This document shows positions 1 through 6,553 of a stretch of DNA of 12,600 nucleotides, one piece after another. Source of the DNA: Rhodobacter sp. (GTDB lineage Bacteria > Pseudomonadota > Alphaproteobacteria > Rhodobacterales > Rhodobacteraceae). The position numbers and the translations under genes were made by a program. The DNA is taken from assembly GCA_016704435.1 (NCBI GenBank), contig JADJAB010000033.1:1-12600 (forward strand). The letters run 5' to 3'. The notes beneath the pieces were generated by a model. It was not told the origin of the DNA. It ran no database searches and saw nothing but the letters and a program-made list of their open reading frames with translations. How positions within the stretch are numbered: position 1 is the first letter of the stretch; each line of letters opens with the position of its first letter.

Positions 1-112
1 CAGGCGTTCCGGCAACCACAGCATCCAGAGGGGCGACGTAATAGGTCTCGCTCACGGCGGGCCCGCTGGACAATGCGAACAGACCCAGAAGCAGGGCGAC
101 GACTCTCAGCAT
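1..112 (-). CDS. Secreted protein, N-terminal part only (runs off the window)
   Basis: Reading the minus strand from an ATG at 112 gives 37 codons with no stop before the window edge. The first 21 residues form a classical Sec signal peptide: an arginine at position 3, then a leucine-rich core (VVALLLGLFAL), then a small-residue region before SETYYVAP. A GAGG ribosome binding site lies 7 bases before the ATG, which supports this start. The mature protein begins near ETYYVAP. A YYVAP start is seen in some right-handed beta-helix extracellular proteins, but too little is visible to name a family. The product is exported to the periplasm or beyond. Signal peptide and start are seen; the function is unknown. 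Confidence 0.65.
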   Translation of the reverse strand, partial: MLRVVALLLGLFALSSGPAVSETYYVAPLDAVVAGTP

Positions 113-210
113 GAGTGAACCTCATCGTTTCTCGGCAGCGGTACTATTGTTGCCCAATTATCAGCGAAATGTGGCGCGGGTGCGATTAAAGCGGGGCAAT
201 CCTACAGCCT

Positions 211-396
211 TCACGTTGCTCTTTTGCGCATCACCACCAAGAACACGGCCAGCACCAGCGGCCAGATTGTGCAAGCCAAGAGGCCCACTGCATTCAGCAG
301 CCCTTCCGGAGCTGTTCGCCATGTCAGGCCCAGCGCCGCAGCGTAAGTACGTATACGGCCGCCCAGTTCCCAAGTCCCATCGCACGATGGCCCCAC
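211..396 (-). CDS. Possible small membrane protein
   Basis: A 61-residue minus-strand frame starts with GTG at 396. Residues about 36 to 56 form a convincing membrane helix (LLNAVGLLACTIWPLVLAVF) followed by a short basic tail (VVMRKRAT), the topology of a single-pass inner-membrane protein with a cytoplasmic C-terminus. An AGGA sequence 10 bases before the GTG could serve as ribosome binding site. The first 25 residues look unlike a protein, so the true start may differ, or this may be the tail of a broken gene. No family was recognised. The frame lies between the secreted protein at 1-112 and the recombinase, with no evident operon partner. Confidence 0.3.
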   Translation of the reverse strand: MGPSCDGTWELGGRIRTYAAALGLTWRTAPEGLLNAVGLLACTIWPLVLAVFLVVMRKRAT

Positions 397-450
397 CTGC
401 TGACGGTCCTGTCAATCAGCCGCCGACTCTGCGTCAAACGGCATCTTGTC

Positions 451-573
451 CAGTTTCTGTTCCTCGACCCGGACTCGACGCCAGCACCACCATCGCTGCA
501 CGATCTGCCGGACGAAGAGCTGCATCGGCGGCTTGATGAGCTGCGCGCCCGGCGGAAGGCTGAGGGGGCATGA
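451..573 (+). pseudogene. Possible C-terminal gene remnant, unrecognised
   Basis: The plus-strand frame ending at the TGA at 571-573 has a protein-like tail. It is rich in charged residues and ends in a predicted helix (DLPDEELHRRLDEL, then RARRKAEGA). Upstream of about 451 the same frame stays open but turns into improbable cysteine- and histidine-rich sequence with no convincing start. This looks like the end of a gene whose front has been lost. It abuts the convergent recombinase, whose stop is at 601, so its truncation could relate to that element. No family assignment is possible. Confidence 0.22.
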
Positions 574-600
574 GTCCCCAGCCCGGCCGCAGTGTGCCGG

Positions 601-1227
601 TCAGGCGGTCGTGGTGCTCGTACGGTGCGGTTCCAGCAGATTCCGCCCCGCAGCCTTCAGCGTCCCGTCGGCATGCAGATAGTGGTATAGCGTCGAGGGC
701 CGGATCGCGCCAAGCTCGGCGCAGATCTCCGGGATGGACCGCGTGCTGTCGGCCATCAGATGCCGGGCATAGCGCAGCTTGTCGGCGGTCATGATCCGCG
801 GCCGCCCCCCCTTGCGGCCCCGGGCGCGGGCGGCCGCCAGCCCCTCGTTCACCCTCTGGCGGATGACATTGCGCTCCATCTCGGCAAAGGCGGCCTGGAT
901 CTGCAGGAAAGCCCGGCCCGTCGGGGTCGTCGTGTCCATCGGGGCGTTCAGCGCGCGGAAGGCGATGCCCCGCGCCGCCAGCTGGTCGATCAACGCTATC
1001 AAATCGCCGGCAAGCCGGCCCAGCCGGTCGAGGTCGAGCACGACAAGCACGTCGCCCTTGCGCAGGAAGTCGAGACAGGCCGCAAGGCCGGGCCGTTCGG
1101 CCTTGGCTCCCGACGCGCGATCCTCGAAGATCCGCTCGCAGCCTGCCCCGGCCAGCGCGTCGAGCTGGCGATCCAGAACCTGCGCACCCTCAGCGGTGGA
1201 GACGCGCGCATAGCCGATCAGTCCCAT
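601..1227 (-). CDS. Small serine recombinase (resolvase/invertase family)
   Basis: This 208-residue protein is a member of the small serine recombinases, which cut and rejoin DNA at paired sites by a covalent 5'-phosphoserine intermediate (resolvases and DNA invertases). The catalytic motif YARVST places the nucleophile at Ser10. The family blocks LDRQLDAL, DRASGAKAERPGL and VLDLDRLGR follow, with the catalytic arginines, and then the dimer-interface E helix (FAEMERNVIRQRVNEGLAAARARG). A helix-turn-helix tail occupies about residues 148 to 192 (RSIPEICAELGAIRPSTLYHYL). Length is normal for the family and all key residues are present, so it is probably active. No transposase of the Tn3 type is nearby, so it is either a stray resolvase from a lost element or an invertase. 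The start at 1227 has only a weak GGGATGG site. Confidence 0.93.
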   Translation of the reverse strand: MGLIGYARVSTAEGAQVLDRQLDALAGAGCERIFEDRASGAKAERPGLAACLDFLRKGDVLVVLDLDRLGRLAGDLIALIDQLAARGIAFRALNAPMDTTTPTGRAFLQIQAAFAEMERNVIRQRVNEGLAAARARGRKGGRPRIMTADKLRYARHLMADSTRSIPEICAELGAIRPSTLYHYLHADGTLKAAGRNLLEPHRTSTTTA

Positions 1228-1463
1228 GACGATGCCATCCCGATTACGCCGCTCGATCTCACGGAAAACCTATTCTTGGGCAATGTTTTTGGCAATTGAT
1301 TTATACGGCTTTTTCGTAAGATATCGTCCTTGGATCAAGGCCCTTGGCCATCGCTCCGGCAACATCACGACAATCATGTGTTTTTCATGCTGCACTATTC
1401 AGCCTCTGATGCTGAGGGCACCCCTCGACAGCATCTCAAGCGCCAGAACATGGCGGTGGCAGC
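1228..1463. other. Intergenic region, AT-rich upstream of the recombinase
   Basis: No gene is seen here. About 1260-1330 is clearly richer in A and T than the surroundings. It contains the runs TGTTTTTGGCAATTGATTTA and CTTTTTCGTAAGATATCG and a short inverted repeat CCTTG-GAT-CAAGG at 1328-1340. Serine recombinase genes are often preceded by their own crossover and regulatory site, so this is the natural place for a res-like site. No clear pair of subsites could be aligned by eye. Confidence 0.25.
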
Positions 1464-1720
1464 GAGGGCAACAGGATCGAACACCACCTAACAAATCCTA
1501 ACATCCGTGGACCAGCGATCCAAGTCGAGCGGATGAACCGCACGACCAAGGCGGCCACAGTCAAGCGATACCACTACACCCGGCCACAACCAGTTGCACA
1601 CGTCCTGACGAGCTTCTTTGCCTGGCCTGGCCGCGCCCCCTTCAGACCGATGGGCCTTGTGCGGCAAGCGTCGGCTCAAAGGGCTGGGCGGCCAATACGC
1701 GGGCCGGTTCGGGGCGGTCC
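1464..1720 (+). pseudogene. Decayed IS481-family transposase, C-terminal remnant
   Basis: One plus-strand frame reads NRIEHHLTNPN, a short scrambled stretch, then QVERMNRTTKAATVKRYHY. These match the end of the DDE domain of IS481-type transposases (consensus roughly GIEHRLTKPNHPWTNGQVERMNRT, then an ATVKRYHY block). The glutamate of VERMNRT is the usual catalytic E. Between the two blocks, HPWT can be read in a neighbouring frame, so there are small insertions and deletions. Beyond about 1640 the similarity fades, and the expected GLTPYE region cannot be traced. No start, no first two catalytic aspartates and no inverted-repeat end are visible. This is a dead fragment, probably left by an old insertion. 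The opposite strand over 1488-1784 is open but not protein-like. Confidence 0.7.
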
Positions 1721-1914
1721 CTGAATTTTTGTAGACATGCCGCATTTCCTGCCATGGCTGCAAACCGTCGATCGTGTACCACAAATCACTGTTCCTGCCG
1801 CCGGACCGACTGCCCTCCAGATCGTTCTACTCTGGGCAAGATCGGGGCTGACTGGTGAAGTGCGCAGCGCGTAAAGTGCTTGCATTTATAGCTAGCGTGG
1901 TCCATCTTGGCAGG
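1721..1914. other. Intergenic region upstream of hicA
   Basis: No gene is seen. The last 60 bases before hicA become AT-richer (GCTTGCATTTATAGCTAGC) and include the 6-bp palindrome GCTAGC. This is the likely place for the hicAB promoter and the HicB operator. No convincing -35/-10 pair at standard spacing was found. Confidence 0.3.
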
Positions 1915-2169
1915 ATGAACAGCAAGCACCGCAAGGCCCTTGCCGCCGTCTTCACCGATCCGGTGTCTGGCACCATCGAGTGGGCGGCTGTTGAGGGCCT
2001 GCTGCTGGCCTCTGGAGCGCGGCTGATCGAAGGGCGTGGATCACGGGTACGGTTCGAAAAGGATGGCGAGGTCGCGACGTTCCACCGCCCGCACCCTGCC
2101 AAGGAAGCCAGGCGATACCAGGTGCGCGATGCCCGCGACTTTCTGGAACGGATCGGGGTTAGACCATGA
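1915..2169 (+). CDS. hicA: HicA-type toxin, mRNA interferase of a type II toxin-antitoxin pair
   Basis: This 84-residue protein has the compact double-stranded-RNA-binding-like fold expected of HicA, a ribosome-independent mRNA interferase that halts translation when HicB is lost. Visible hallmarks are an N-terminal helix (MNSKHRKALAAVF), a W-E helix (IEWAAVEGLLLASGA), the GRGSRVRFEK beta hairpin at residues 40 to 49, and FHRPHPAKEARRYQVRDARDFLERIG at the end. The usual active-site histidine after GS is replaced by arginine (GSRVRF), as in one HicA subgroup; His57 and His60 are candidate substitutes. The ATG at 1915 fits the family start MNSKHR. The upstream in-frame extension does not look coding. 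The stop overlaps the hicB start in ATGA, so translation is coupled. Confidence 0.85.
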   Translation: MNSKHRKALAAVFTDPVSGTIEWAAVEGLLLASGARLIEGRGSRVRFEKDGEVATFHRPHPAKEARRYQVRDARDFLERIGVRP

Positions 2170-2498
2170 CCAACACCATGACCTACAAGGGCTATGCCGC
2201 CCGGATCGAATACGACGACGAAGACGGGATTTTCACCGGCCGGATTGCCGGTATCCGCGACGGGGTGGGCTTTCATGCCGACACCGTGGAAGGGCTGCGC
2301 GAAGCCTTTCACGAGGCGGTGGAAGACTACGTTGAGACCTGCGCCAGGATCGGCAAGGAACCGCAGAAGACCTATTCAGGGCAGGTCATGTTCCGGGTCA
2401 GCCCAGAGGTTCACCGCAAGGCCGCACTGGCCGCTGAGCTGTCGGGCAAGAGCCTGAACCAATGGGCCGAGGAAGCGCTTGATCGCGCCGCCGGGTGA
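2166..2498 (+). CDS. hicB: HicB-type antitoxin
   Basis: This 110-residue protein is the HicB antitoxin. The N-terminal part (YKGYAARIEYDDEDGIFTG, then GFHADTVEGLREAFHEAVED) is the partly degraded RNase-H-like domain that plugs the HicA active site. The C-terminal 40 residues (VMFRVSPEVHRKAALAAELS, then GKSLNQWAEEALDRA) form a ribbon-helix-helix DNA-binding domain, so HicB should also repress its own operon. Toxin-first order with a 4-base ATGA overlap is typical of hicAB loci. Length is normal and no key part is missing. Together with HicA it forms a complete stabilisation or stress module, common on mobile and accessory DNA such as that around it. Confidence 0.9.
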   Translation: MTNTMTYKGYAARIEYDDEDGIFTGRIAGIRDGVGFHADTVEGLREAFHEAVEDYVETCARIGKEPQKTYSGQVMFRVSPEVHRKAALAAELSGKSLNQWAEEALDRAAG

Positions 2499-2587
2499 AC
2501 TTCCACCGCTGCCGCACAGGCGCAAAAGTATTATGCCGATGTCGCGACCAGCGGGAACCCGGTGACGGAGCCTCTCGAAGACTGAGG

Positions 2588-3307
2588 CTAGTACTCTGAC
2601 GGGACATATGTGTCGGGGGGGCGGCCCAGAAGCGGGCCGATCAGGCGCGCGATCCGCAGGCCGATTTCTCGGCTGCCGGTGCGCGAGGGGTGGATGCGGT
2701 CGATCTGGTGATAGGACAGGCTGCCGTAGGGAACCAGGTCCGACATCGGCAGGAACACCATCCCCGGTTCGAGCTTGTCGAGTTCACCCAGACGCCGGTC
2801 CAGCTCATTGCCTGCCGGGCCACAGCCCTTGATCGGGGTCGATGTGCCGGGGTTCCTCATGTAGCCGGCGTAGACCACCTGCGCACCGGTCTTGCGCAGT
2901 TCCGCGACATAGGACGGGATGGTGCCTCGGCGCCCGTCGGAAGAGATCAGCCGATCGAGCACGCCCTCACAGCGGCCACAGCCGCAGCCGAACAGCAGGT
3001 CGTTTCCGCCGCCGTTCACGACGATCACTTCCCACGGACCAGGCTTGAACTGCGCCGTGAGGTTCATTCCTGCACTTCCGGAAACCGGCAAGGCATAGAA
3101 GTAGCGCGCACCCGGAACCGAACGGTCGATGACCTCGAGACCCAGCGCGGCCTCGATGGCATCGGCCACCCCTCCGTCCGTCCCCTTGTTCGAGGCAAAC
3201 ATCGAATCCCCGAGAAGGAGGATGCGCGAGGAGCCACCCCTCGGGGCCTGCTCTCCACAGCCGAGAACAAGGAACAGGCAGGCAAATCCGAAGAGTAAGC
3301 GCAGCAT
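2588..3307 (-). CDS. Lipoprotein SGNH/GDSL-family hydrolase
   Basis: This 239-residue protein has a lipoprotein signal peptide (MLRLLFGFACLFLVLGC, lipobox ending at Cys17), so it is probably anchored to a membrane facing the periplasm. The mature part shows the SGNH hydrolase blocks. Block I is LLLGDSM with nucleophile Ser35, block II is VPGAR around Gly66, block III is GGGNDLL with Asn102, and block V is DRIHPS with Asp203 and His206. The triad is therefore complete. The family includes esterases, lipases, acyl-CoA thioesterases and sugar deacetylases; the substrate cannot be told here. Six cysteines in the mature part (such as GCGCGRC near 107-113) suggest disulfides or metal binding and are unusual. 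The gene converges on hicB with an 89-base gap. Confidence 0.88.
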   Translation of the reverse strand: MLRLLFGFACLFLVLGCGEQAPRGGSSRILLLGDSMFASNKGTDGGVADAIEAALGLEVIDRSVPGARYFYALPVSGSAGMNLTAQFKPGPWEVIVVNGGGNDLLFGCGCGRCEGVLDRLISSDGRRGTIPSYVAELRKTGAQVVYAGYMRNPGTSTPIKGCGPAGNELDRRLGELDKLEPGMVFLPMSDLVPYGSLSYHQIDRIHPSRTGSREIGLRIARLIGPLLGRPPDTYVPSEY

Positions 3308-3446
3308 TTACTGCCGATCCATAGGGTGTCGAGCCGGGACCCTTCAGCACAACCTCGACGGGATCAAGTAAACAGTGTGTTTCTCTTTTTGGTTAACGGC
3401 CCATCGGTCGTTGCCCGGCCCTTGCACAACGCCCTTGAAACGGCAT

Positions 3447-3473
3447 CGGCCCGGCGATCAGCGCGCCGGGCCG
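3447..3473 (-). terminator. GC-rich hairpin after the VPLPA-type gene
   Basis: The arms CGGCCCGGCG (3447-3456) and CGCCGGGCCG (3464-3473) are perfectly complementary over 10 bp around a 7-base loop. The hairpin sits about 30 bases past the repaired stop of the secreted protein gene at 3502, on the side where that transcript would end. The following U-rich tract is weak (GTTTC), so it may be a rho-assisted or bidirectional terminator. Confidence 0.5.
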
Positions 3474-3501
3474 TTCCATGGTCGATCCGCAAGCCTCAAA
3501 C

Positions 3502-4169
3502 TTAGGGTCTGCGGCGGCGCAGCAGGGCCAAGCGCCCCGAGGCCGGCCAGCAACAGCGGCAATCCGGCGGGCAACGGAACCGGCGATGGCGGCGGTGCCG
3601 CTTCTGCATCCAGCGTCAGCGTCGCATTCCCGTAAGCCGTGTTCTCAATTGCGGCGATGTTCAGTTGCTCTTGGTTCGTCAACGACAGCCGCAGGGTCAG
3701 AAGGTTCCCGGCCAGCGCGCCCTGGAGCGGCACCAGAGACGACAGGTCGAACGATAGTGTTGTGCCGGCAGCCAAACCCGAAACCACGGACGAGGTGATC
3801 ACCGTCGAGCCAAGGGCAGTGAAATCGGCCACGTCGACCACACCGTTACCCAGGTAGGCATCGACGGTGAATTCGATCGGTGAATAGAAGCTGAACGAAC
3901 CTACGCCGAGGGTAAATCCGAACGCCGCAGAAAGGATGGTCGAGTCGTCCGCTATCGTCGACAGGTCGAATTCGAACACACCCAGAATTGCAGTGGTGGG
4001 CCATGTGATCAGCCTCAAGTTTGTGCAGGCCGACGGCAAGAACGGGCCGGAGGTATTTCCAACGATGCCATCCGCAATGGTATCAAGCAGTGATTGGCGC
4101 CGCCGAAGACGCCGTCGCCCCCAATGCGGCCAAAGCCGCGACAGCGGCGGCCATAACAACCTGTTTCAT
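3502..4169 (-). pseudogene. Secreted VPLPA-CTERM-type protein, two frameshifts
   Basis: A start at ATG 4169 follows an AAAGGGG site and encodes a clean signal peptide (MKQVVMAAAVAALAALGATA, then SSAAP). That frame hits TGA after PITA near 4090. One base later the neighbouring frame carries the body of the protein: beta-strand-rich sequence (ILGVFEFDLSTIADDSTILS, VDVADFTALGSTVI, LTLRLSLTNQEQLNIAAI). Then comes VPLPAGLPLLLAGLGALG, the exosortase-type VPLPA-CTERM sorting motif plus membrane helix. The basic tail is lost in this frame, but removing one base near 3525-3529 gives LLRRRRP and a TAA at 3502, exactly as expected. The repaired product is about 221 residues, a surface or matrix protein. 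Two single-base excesses point to decay or sequencing error. Confidence 0.72.
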
Positions 4170-4256
4170 GTCCATCCCCTTTGTCAAAATACGCGACCCA
4201 CCTTGCAGCCTTGTCAGGAAAGGCGGGCGGCAGAACCCGGTCAACGAATACTTTCC

Positions 4257-4301
4257 GGGTTTTTCCGTTGGAAAACCCAAGTCACCGGATTTCCACTGGA
4301 A
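4257..4301. promoter_or_regulatory. Paired TTCC-N3-GGAA inverted repeats; first one forms a hairpin
   Basis: Two copies of TTCC-N3-GGAA lie 28 bases apart (4263-4273 and 4291-4301) between the end of the TetR-type gene and the start of the secreted protein gene. The first is embedded in a longer near-perfect hairpin, GGGTTTTTCC-GTT-GGAAAACCC with one bulged base (4257-4278). A third A/T inverted repeat, TTTTC-N5-GAAAA, is at 4347-4361. They could be operator half-sites for a dimeric regulator such as the adjacent TetR protein, or the hairpin could be its terminator. Both readings are inference. Confidence 0.35.
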
Positions 4302-4366
4302 TGCATGCGAAAACGGGGCTCGCTTGCAACCTGCGCGGGATAAATCTTTTCCTGTCGAAAAAACGC

Positions 4367-4994
4367 CTAGGCCGCACCCCAGGTGCGGATCGGATGGGCG
4401 CCCGCCTCGTCTCCGGCGGCATAGGAGGCAATGATTCGGTCGATGGCGCGGCGCGAGATCAGTTTGTGATCCTCGCCAAGCCCCAGCGAGGCCACCATTT
4501 TCCAATGACCATACATGATGCAGACGAAAAGATAGCTGATCTCGGCACAATCCTCGAGGCTCAATTCCGGGTACTGCATTTTTATTTCCAGCTGCAGTAC
4601 CTGCCCCAGCAAAGTATACTGGGCGCGCAAATTATCACGGATCCTTGGGGAACCGGCGGCAAAGGCAAACATCGCGTCATAGGCCTGGTCATCGCGCGGC
4701 TTGGGCAGGTCTGCCACCAGGTCGAAATAGAAATCGAAGATGAAATGCAGCCGCTTGGCGCCTGCCAGGGTCTCGACGCCGCCGATCAGAGCCATGCGAT
4801 AGGCCGAGGCAAGATGGTCGCAGACAGCCAGCAGCAAGTCATCGGCGTCATCGAAATAGTACCGGACAAGCTGCCGCGAGATGCCCGCCGTTTCTTCTAT
4901 CCGGCCGAATGACAGGCGGCGGCGGCCCATTTGAAAGCAGGTGCTTCGCAGCCCCTTCGACGATCTGTCCACGCTGATCGTCGCGTTTGCTCAT
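4367..4994 (-). pseudogene. TetR-family transcriptional regulator, one frameshift near the N-terminus
   Basis: From ATG 4994, preceded by GGAGG at 8 bases, the product begins MSKRDDQRGQIVEGAAKHLL and then SNGPPP. A +1 slip at about 4912-4930, in a GGGCCGCCGCCGCC run, is needed to continue as LSFGRIEETAGISRQLVRYYF, the helix-turn-helix of a TetR regulator, and DDADDLLLAVCDHLAS. The rest (about 160 residues) is the all-helical ligand and dimer domain, ending at TAG 4367. Repaired length is about 208 residues, normal for the family. TetR proteins repress by binding short palindromes and release on ligand binding; the ligand here is unknown. It follows gene D at about 50 bases on the same strand and could be co-transcribed with it. 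Without the slip, an internal start would leave only half of the DNA-binding domain. Confidence 0.8.
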
Positions 4995-5046
4995 GCTTCA
5001 AGCCTCCGTTCCGATACCTCCTTCATACGGCAGCACCGGCACCGAT

Positions 5047-5332
5047 TCAACGTTCGATGAGGTTTTGATGCGCGCTCATCGCCCGGATGGGCCCTGAATA
5101 TCCATGAGCTCTTTCGGTGGCGAATTGGTCTATTGGGCCGCCAAGCTGGCCCGGGTGCCAAGTTCTGACGTCGGCAGCGCTCCTGCACCCGGAGTCCCGA
5201 ATCGCTCAGGTAGTCGGCAATCGCCAGAGCCGTTTCAAGCAGGAGATCTCGTGGTTGATCCAGGCCATTTCGGTCGCATAGCGCGGCCATTCCAAACAGG
5301 GTGTCCGGCATCCATTGATGCTTCTCTTGCAT
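5047..5332 (-). CDS. Small protein D, unrecognised, probable internal frameshift
   Basis: ATG 5332 is preceded by GAGGA five bases away, which decides this start over an in-frame ATG 66 bases upstream. The first 48 residues are convincing (MQEKHQWMPDTLFGMAALCD, then RNGLDQPRDLLLETALAIAD) and largely helical. After LRVQ the original frame turns arginine-rich and unlikely (ERCRRQNLAPGPAWRPNRP). One base further on, the neighbouring frame gives SAADVRTWHPGQLGGPIDQF and ends at TGA 5047, for about 94 residues. The third frame (ALPTSELGTRASLAAQ, stop) is a shorter alternative. It lies 52 bases before the TetR gene and about 60 bases downstream of a full CtrA-type box. The family is unknown. Confidence 0.5.
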
Positions 5333-5391
5333 TTTATCCTCGGGTAATGTTGCTGCTGCTCGGTTACAACCAATAAACGAAACGTACAGCG

Positions 5392-5406
5392 TTAACACTA
5401 CCTTAA
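5392..5406 (-). promoter_or_regulatory. CtrA-type binding box upstream of gene D
   Basis: The sequence TTAACACTACCTTAA fits the alphaproteobacterial CtrA consensus TTAA-N7-TTAA exactly. Its near edge is 60 bases before the ATG of gene D, a plausible promoter distance. The surrounding bases are AT-rich. Confidence 0.5.
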
Positions 5407-5558
5407 GGATTCACGTCAATGGAGCATCAATTCGATTTCATCCACACAGTTTTCCACAGCGTAGCAGCGCTACAACACCTGCGCGGTGCCTGAGATCATC
5501 ACATCTTTCTTGGCCGTCAAAAAGAAGCTTGCCACAGAGCCCCGGGATGACTGGACTG

Positions 5559-5690
5559 TCATGCCGTGCGCATCCGGCGCGGCAGTATGGCAGTGTCCCT
5601 TGCCTTCTCTTCAGCGTGGGCGCGTGCAGCGGAGACGCGAACCTCCAGCGCAGCTTGGCGAGAAGAGATTGGCTCGCCTGAATCTCGGCG
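5559..5690 (-). other. Possible continuation of gene C in other frames
   Basis: Downstream of the TGA of gene C, protein-like helical sequence continues. One frame reads CDAEIQASQSLLAKL; the frame of C itself, past the stop, reads AALEVRVSAARAHAEEKARD and ends at TGA 5559-5561. Together they would lengthen C by roughly 40 residues of coiled-coil-like sequence if two small indels were repaired. The rest of the gap to the CtrA box, 5407-5558, shows no gene. Confidence 0.3.
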
Positions 5691-6020
5691 TCACAGCTGT
5701 TCAGCCCAAAAACAGAGAACTTCAACCTCGGCGGTGGCTCTTGCAAGCGAACGGTGCATGAACTGCGCCCTTGAGGACACGCAGGCCAGCCTGTCCAGTT
5801 CGTGAGCCGCCCCGGTTGTCTGGATGCAAGACCAGCGCTCCCTTACCTCCGAAACCTCCTCGATCAATCGCACCATCATGCAATCGATGATTTGCCGCTT
5901 CTTCCGGATCGCCTCGATCGCGGCCTTCTTTCCGCGGAAGCGTTTTCTTGTGCCTGAACTGGTTTTGCCAAGAGCCCGTATCCGGACCGAAAGCTCACCA
6001 GGACTTAGAGTTGTCAACAT
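5691..6020 (-). CDS. Small basic helical protein C, unrecognised
   Basis: The start at ATG 6020 has GAGG five bases upstream; an in-frame ATG at 6098 has no such site and nearly touches the CtrA box, so 6020 is preferred. The 109 residues begin MLTTLSPGELSVRIRALGK. A strongly basic stretch (RKRFRGKKAAIEAIRKKRQ, about 28-46) follows, and then long amphipathic helices rich in E, R and A (VRLIEEVSEVRERW, HRSLARATAEVEVL). Basic-then-helical architecture suits nucleic-acid or protein binding, but no family was recognised. There is no signal peptide or membrane segment, so it is cytoplasmic. A full CtrA box lies 91 bases upstream. The reading may be truncated at 5691, because helical sequence continues beyond the stop in nearby frames. 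Confidence 0.55.
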   Translation of the reverse strand: MLTTLSPGELSVRIRALGKTSSGTRKRFRGKKAAIEAIRKKRQIIDCMMVRLIEEVSEVRERWSCIQTTGAAHELDRLACVSSRAQFMHRSLARATAEVEVLCFWAEQL

Positions 6021-6110
6021 GCTTGCCTCGCTCGTTAGGGGCTCGGGTAGTAACAGAGGATACTCCCGAGCCTCATTTGCCTCTTTTTGGCCAACCACAA
6101 CCCTTATTGG

Positions 6111-6125
6111 TTAATGAACCCTTAA
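6111..6125 (-). promoter_or_regulatory. CtrA-type binding box upstream of gene C
   Basis: TTAATGAACCCTTAA is an exact TTAA-N7-TTAA match. Read on the minus strand it continues into TTAACCAAT, close to the extended consensus TTAACCAT. It lies 91 bases before the chosen ATG of gene C and within the gap after gene B. Confidence 0.55.
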
Positions 6126-6193
6126 CAGCTAACGCTTAGGTTGCAGTATCTTGTGTCTGAGTCTTCCTGTTCACTGCATCGGGACTTTGCTGA

Positions 6194-6553
6194 TCAGAAG
6201 AACCCAACCTCGCCGAGAGCGGTCAGCAGCATCTCGGAGCCTTCCGTGACGAGGCGAGAAAACGCGTCCATATCCACCTCTCCACCATCCGCCACGAGAC
6301 CCGCGAGGAATTTCATCTTCCCGGCAACATCCACCGGAGTCACCGGGGCATGTTTCACGATCTCATCCTCCACCAGACGCATGCGCTGGCGCAGAAGTCC
6401 GATGTCGAACTCCCATTGCTCGATGCAGTCGGTCTCGCCGTCATTGGCTTGCAGAATGAACGCCTGAGAAGCCATCGGAGCGAGCGATGCTGAATGATCC
6501 TGGGCCGACAAGCGTGCTCGCCCTCTTCGCGGGTGGGGAAACGAGCGGCGCAT
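6194..6553 (-). CDS. Small helical protein B, paralogue of B' at 6962-7315
   Basis: This 119-residue frame has no family I recognise but clearly resembles the product of 6962-7315. Matching pairs are IEQWEFDIGLLRQRMRLVED against IEDLEEMIKLYRYRMSIIEQ, DVAGKMKFLAGLVADGG against EAVSKLKFMSSLMLDGG, and FSRLVTEGSEMLL against FAYLVEECAFVIA. The shared core has two or three amphipathic helices around a conserved K-[ML]-KF and DGG. The first 26 residues, before an internal ATG at 6475, are less sure; SAQDHSASLAPMAS still aligns with AQTVVPNGLPNAS of B', which favours an upstream start. No ribosome binding site is strong at either ATG. The frame overlaps the tail of gene A. Its function is unknown and it is probably cytoplasmic. 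Confidence 0.6.
   Translation of the reverse strand: MRRSFPHPRRGRARLSAQDHSASLAPMASQAFILQANDGETDCIEQWEFDIGLLRQRMRLVEDEIVKHAPVTPVDVAGKMKFLAGLVADGGEVDMDAFSRLVTEGSEMLLTALGEVGFF

Noticed and set aside
1488..1784. A 98-codon minus-strand frame
   Set aside because: It overlaps the IS481-type remnant on the other strand, which matches a known family; this frame has no ribosome binding site and unlikely composition.
1855..1914. N-terminal extension of HicA from a GTG
   Set aside because: The extra 20 residues are not found in the family start MNSKHR, and the stretch looks like the promoter region.
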